From Clostridia bacterium (GTDB lineage: Bacteria > Bacillota > Clostridia > Christensenellales > Aristaeellaceae): 8,429 nt of DNA. The stretch's first letter is position 1. The number at the start of each line of letters is the position of its first letter. The notes under the pieces were generated by a model. The model searched no databases. It saw nothing but the letters and a program-made list of their open reading frames with translations, and was not told the DNA's origin. The stretch is from NCBI GenBank assembly GCA_017458865.1, contig JAFSZW010000280.1, positions 1-8,429 on the forward strand. Direction: 5' to 3'. Of this stretch, positions 5,909 to 8,429 are shown piece by piece. Made by a program: the position numbers and the translations under genes.

Positions 5909-7066
5909 TCAGCGCCCAATTGTCTCCGCCATATGGGCAATTTCCTCACGGTTTTTGGCCGTCATTGCCGAGCGAAGTGTAACCATATCCGGCAAGATCT
6001 CCATGCCCTTCATGGTCTCAAGAACGGCGCGCATATGCTTGCCGGACATCGGGGCCCATGTGCCGTTCTCGATGAGACCGACCGTGCGCCCCTGCATATT
6101 TTTCGTCTTGATGGCCGTCAGGAACGTCTCCATTGCCGGCATGTATGCACCATCATAGGTGGTCGCAGCCAGCACCATGTTCTTGTGCCTGAATGCGGCA
6201 GCCACTGCGTAGGACTTGTTCGTCCTGGCGAGATCAATGAGGGTAACCTCATTGCCAAGCGCGATCAGCGTCTTTGCCATGAGTTCAGCCGCTTCCCTGG
6301 TATGACCATGGAAACAGGCATAGGCAACCAGCGTGCCGTTATCCTCCGGCGTATAGCTCGCCCACTTCTCATAGAGGCTGAGAACCTGGGCAAGCGTATC
6401 GCCGCTCAGGTCAGGTCCATGCAGCGGGCAGACCGTCTCAATCTCGATCGCCTTTGCTTTTGTCAGAACCGCCTTCACCTGAGGACCATACTTGCCCACG
6501 ATGTTCGTGTAATAACGGCGGCCCTCATCCGTCCAGGGATCGTCCGGATTTGCGGAACCGAAGCGGCCAAACGCATCAGCAGAAAGCAGTGTCCTCGTCT
6601 CCGGCTGATAGCAGAGCATGACCTCCGGCCAGTGGACCATTGGCGCAAAGATGAAATTGAGGCTGGCGCCGCCAAACTCAAAGGACTCGCCATCCTTAAC
6701 CGGAACACGCGGATTCGCAACCGGCGCATCCGGTGTAAACTGGTCGAGCATGGTAAACGTCTTTGCGTTTCCGACCAGCTGCATCTCCGGATACAGTGCG
6801 CAGAGTGCCTTGAGGGATCCGGAATGATCCGGCTCCATGTGGGAGATCACCAGAGACGCAGGACGGCGTCCGTCCAGGTAGCGCAGCACCTCAGCCAGCC
6901 AGGCATCGCACATTCTGGCATCCACCGTGTCAACCAGGACAACCTGATCACCAGCCTCAATCACGGAGGTGTTGTATGTGACACCGGCAGGTACCGGATA
7001 CTGCCCCTCAAAGAGGTCAATCTCCGTATCATGCATAGAAATCCGATGAATCTTTACATTGCTCAT
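5909..7066 (-). CDS. fprA: A-type flavoprotein (flavodiiron protein), O2/NO reductase
   Basis: Flavodiiron proteins reduce O2 to water or NO to N2O in the cytoplasm, protecting anaerobes. The 385-residue product has the two-domain layout. Residues about 1-240 form a metallo-beta-lactamase-like domain with all diiron ligands: H76, E78, D80 and H81 in SHMEPDHSG, H145 in MVHWPE, D164 in SADAFGRFG, and H216 in CPLHGP. Residues about 246-385 form a flavodoxin domain; the FMN phosphate loop reads YACFHGHTREAAE, a variant of the usual Y-x-S-x-x-G-N-T. There is no rubredoxin or flavin reductase domain, so an external electron donor is needed; none is encoded nearby. I chose ATG 7066 because AAAGGA lies 9 nt upstream; the ATG at 7075 directly abuts that site. 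A 108-bp leader separates it from dusB, so it may have its own promoter. Confidence 0.93.
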   Translation of the reverse strand: MSNVKIHRISMHDTEIDLFEGQYPVPAGVTYNTSVIEAGDQVVLVDTVDARMCDAWLAEVLRYLDGRRPASLVISHMEPDHSGSLKALCALYPEMQLVGNAKTFTMLDQFTPDAPVANPRVPVKDGESFEFGGASLNFIFAPMVHWPEVMLCYQPETRTLLSADAFGRFGSANPDDPWTDEGRRYYTNIVGKYGPQVKAVLTKAKAIEIETVCPLHGPDLSGDTLAQVLSLYEKWASYTPEDNGTLVAYACFHGHTREAAELMAKTLIALGNEVTLIDLARTNKSYAVAAAFRHKNMVLAATTYDGAYMPAMETFLTAIKTKNMQGRTVGLIENGTWAPMSGKHMRAVLETMKGMEILPDMVTLRSAMTAKNREEIAHMAETIGR

Positions 7067-7075
7067 GGGAATCAT

Positions 7076-7081
7076 TCCTTT
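7076..7081 (-). promoter_or_regulatory. Ribosome binding site that fixes the fprA start
   Basis: AAAGGA on the minus strand sits 9 nt before ATG 7066 and immediately against ATG 7075. The inner ATG is therefore the usable start. Confidence 0.7.
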
Positions 7082-7090
7082 CTGATTCTG

Positions 7091-7140
7091 AGCCCTCTCG
7101 GGCTGGTCTGTGTGTCATGGTTTGTTATGGTCTTGCGACC
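7091..7140 (-). other. Two GNRA-loop hairpins in the fprA leader
   Basis: As minus-strand RNA the dusB-fprA gap contains GGTC-GCAA-GACC (7129-7140) and, 24 nt later, AGCCC-GAGA-GGGCT (7091-7104). Both loops fit the GNRA pattern. The second hairpin ends 9 nt before the fprA ribosome binding site. Neither has a T-tract, so they are not terminators. The stems are short (4 and 5 bp) and may be chance. Confidence 0.3.
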
Positions 7141-7174
7141 GTTATCCCCAACGTTTCGATATGGAAGCACCGGA

Positions 7175-8173
7175 TTAATCGGCCGGCTGAGCATCCCTAA
7201 AAAAGGAGGTGACAGCCTCTGCAAGTGCATCAAACGTCGTGATCGTATTGATCTGCCGTCTCAGCGCCGCCGCGCCCCGGTAGCCCCGGACATAGTTGAT
7301 CACGTGGCGCCGCATCTCGCGGATGCCGATCATCTCGCCCTTGAAGGCGATGAGATCCCGCGCATGACGCAGCAGCACTGCCTCACGCTCTGCGGGCGAC
7401 GGCGGCACCCAGTTCTGACCGGCGAGGACTGTCTGAATCTCCCTGAAAATAAACGGGTTTCCCTCTGCCGCCCTGCCGACGGCGACGCCGTCGCAGCCGG
7501 TCTCATCCATCATCCGCAGGGCGGACACACCGTCCGTCACATCGCCGTTGCCGATGACCGGCAGCCCGCTTTCAGACTTGAGATGGCGGATCTTCTCCCA
7601 GTCCGCCTTGCCGGCATAGTACTGGGAACGGGTCCTGGCATGCAGCGTCAGGAGCGAGACACCGGCGCACTCTGCCAGATGCGCAATCTCAAGATATGCA
7701 TTCTTATCTGCCTCATAACCGAGCCGCATTTTGACGCTGACCGGCACGCTGCTTGCATCGACAAGAGCGTGCATCACCTGATACGCCGCCTCCGGGTCAC
7801 GCATCAGGGCGGAGCCCTCGCCGTTTTTGCACACCTTGGGCACCGGACAACCGAGATTGAGGTCAATCATGGCATATCTGCCGGTAGCGGAAAGACGGGC
7901 GGCTGCCTCTGCCACCACGTCCGGTTCATGACCGAACAGCTGGAGGGCGACCCTGCCATGTTCAGATGGGTCCGTCAGGAGCAGTTCGCGGGTCGCACGC
8001 AGCTTTTCGCCGGTCATCGTGTATCCCTTCGCACTGACCATTTCGGTTACTGCATAAACGGCGCCCATCTCAAGACAAAGGCGTCTGAACGGCATGTCCG
8101 TCACACCGGCCATGGGCGCGAGAACAGCGCCCTTTTTGAGACGCTGCAAAAAAGCATCATCCAGTCTCTGCAT
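7175..8173 (-). CDS. dusB: tRNA-dihydrouridine synthase, DusB-type
   Basis: Dus enzymes use FMN and NADPH to reduce uridines in the tRNA D-loop to dihydrouridine. The 332-residue product is full length. The FMN-binding barrel has the opening LAPMAGVTDMPFR (18-30), QLFGHEP (78-84), DLNLGCPVPKV (104-114) with the catalytic cysteine C109, VKMR (147-150), H178, IGNGDV (207-212) and GRAAEGNP (233-240). A helical tRNA-binding domain follows (about 255-325). The KNGEGSALM block after the cysteine is typical of the Bacillota DusB group. The ATG has AAAGG 7 nt upstream. The stop of the preceding gene (TGA, 8178-8180) lies inside that spacing, so the two genes are tightly linked and probably co-transcribed. 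Confidence 0.95.
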   Translation of the reverse strand: MQRLDDAFLQRLKKGAVLAPMAGVTDMPFRRLCLEMGAVYAVTEMVSAKGYTMTGEKLRATRELLLTDPSEHGRVALQLFGHEPDVVAEAAARLSATGRYAMIDLNLGCPVPKVCKNGEGSALMRDPEAAYQVMHALVDASSVPVSVKMRLGYEADKNAYLEIAHLAECAGVSLLTLHARTRSQYYAGKADWEKIRHLKSESGLPVIGNGDVTDGVSALRMMDETGCDGVAVGRAAEGNPFIFREIQTVLAGQNWVPPSPAEREAVLLRHARDLIAFKGEMIGIREMRRHVINYVRGYRGAAALRRQINTITTFDALAEAVTSFFRDAQPAD

Positions 8174-8177
8174 CCGG

Positions 8178-8429
8178 TCACCTTTCTATCAGACGCAGCG
8201 CAGAGATCTTCCAGCGGCCGGCATTGCGCACCAGCGTCACCTGGTAATGCCTGGTCTCCCAGGCAGGCGGCCTCACCAGCGATTCATCCGATGCCAGAGC
8301 CGCTGCCCGGCTGTTCGATTTAATCGTTCCGTTGATATACGGCACACTCTCAATGATCTCAGCCCGGGCCGTGCTCTCCCACGGCCAGCACCAGACAGAG
8401 AGCATCTGCACATTGTGCCGGTAGGAGCG
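8178..8429 (-). CDS. Unrecognised protein, C-terminal 83 residues only
   Basis: The frame is open to the right edge of the window, so this is the 3' end of a larger gene rather than a complete small one; the GTG and ATG codons near 8411 are probably internal. The visible part begins RSYRHNVQMLSVW and ends TLVRNAGRWKISALRLIER. The closing pattern (beta strand, turn, G-R-W-K-I strand) resembles the last strands of NTF2-like or IMS-type domains, found in many secreted or membrane-anchored hypothetical proteins. No active-site motif is visible. It stops 4 nt before the dusB start codon, so the two are likely in one operon. I do not recognise the gene. Confidence 0.75.
   Translation of the reverse strand, partial: RSYRHNVQMLSVWCWPWESTARAEIIESVPYINGTIKSNSRAAALASDESLVRPPAWETRHYQVTLVRNAGRWKISALRLIER

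Noticed and set aside
5933..8323. A 796-codon open frame on the plus strand, antisense to fprA and dusB
   Set aside because: It lies wholly opposite well-identified genes, crosses their intergenic gaps, is rich in His, Arg and Cys as antisense frames often are, and matches no family I recognise. It is a codon-usage shadow.
1..8429. CRISPR array, insertion sequence, phage, toxin-antitoxin or defence system
   Set aside because: No regularly spaced direct repeats, no transposase or integrase, and no defence-type domains are visible; the genes are core housekeeping and division genes.

Overview
The window is a stretch of chromosome from a Gram-positive bacterium (Bacillota, most likely class Clostridia), moderately GC-rich and densely coded. 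Everything recognisable lies on the minus strand. The lineage call rests on the gene order yggS - sepF - ylmH - divIVA - lspA, a conserved Bacillota division cluster, on an A-type flavoprotein (fprA) typical of anaerobes, and on AGGAG-type ribosome binding sites. I cannot name a genus.

In the direction of transcription (right to left): the 3' end of an unrecognised gene (8178-8429); dusB, a tRNA dihydrouridine synthase (7175-8173); a 108-bp leader with two small hairpins; fprA, a diiron flavoprotein (5909-7066); a 141-bp gap holding a perfect 11-bp inverted repeat; a Nudix hydrolase (5216-5767); a THUMP/methyltransferase-like protein that seems to lack its catalytic motifs (4227-5201); a HlyD-like membrane-anchored adaptor (2913-4154); yggS (2117-2803); a GC-rich inverted-repeat gap; sepF (1443-2006); ylmH (704-1432); divIVA (146-670); an intrinsic terminator (about 111-139); and the first 36 codons of lspA (1-108), which runs off the left edge.

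Functionally there are two parts. The right part (dusB, fprA, Nudix, THUMP protein) is housekeeping: tRNA modification, O2 or NO detoxification, nucleotide or metabolite clean-up, and a probable RNA-binding protein. The left part is the division and envelope cluster: SepF tethers FtsZ to the membrane, DivIVA organises poles or septa, YlmH is an S4 RNA-binding protein tied to ribosome quality control, YggS handles PLP homeostasis, and LspA processes lipoproteins. Gaps between genes run from 10 to 141 bp and the only convincing terminator follows divIVA, so one or a few long polycistronic units are likely.

There is no gene-free stretch above 300 bp. I see no mobile element, CRISPR array, tRNA or rRNA. 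This is mostly an ordinary core region, and I do not see a new multi-gene system. The points worth a second look are the degenerate methyltransferase, three structured intergenic regions, the divIVA/lspA junction and some sequence oddities in SepF and DivIVA.
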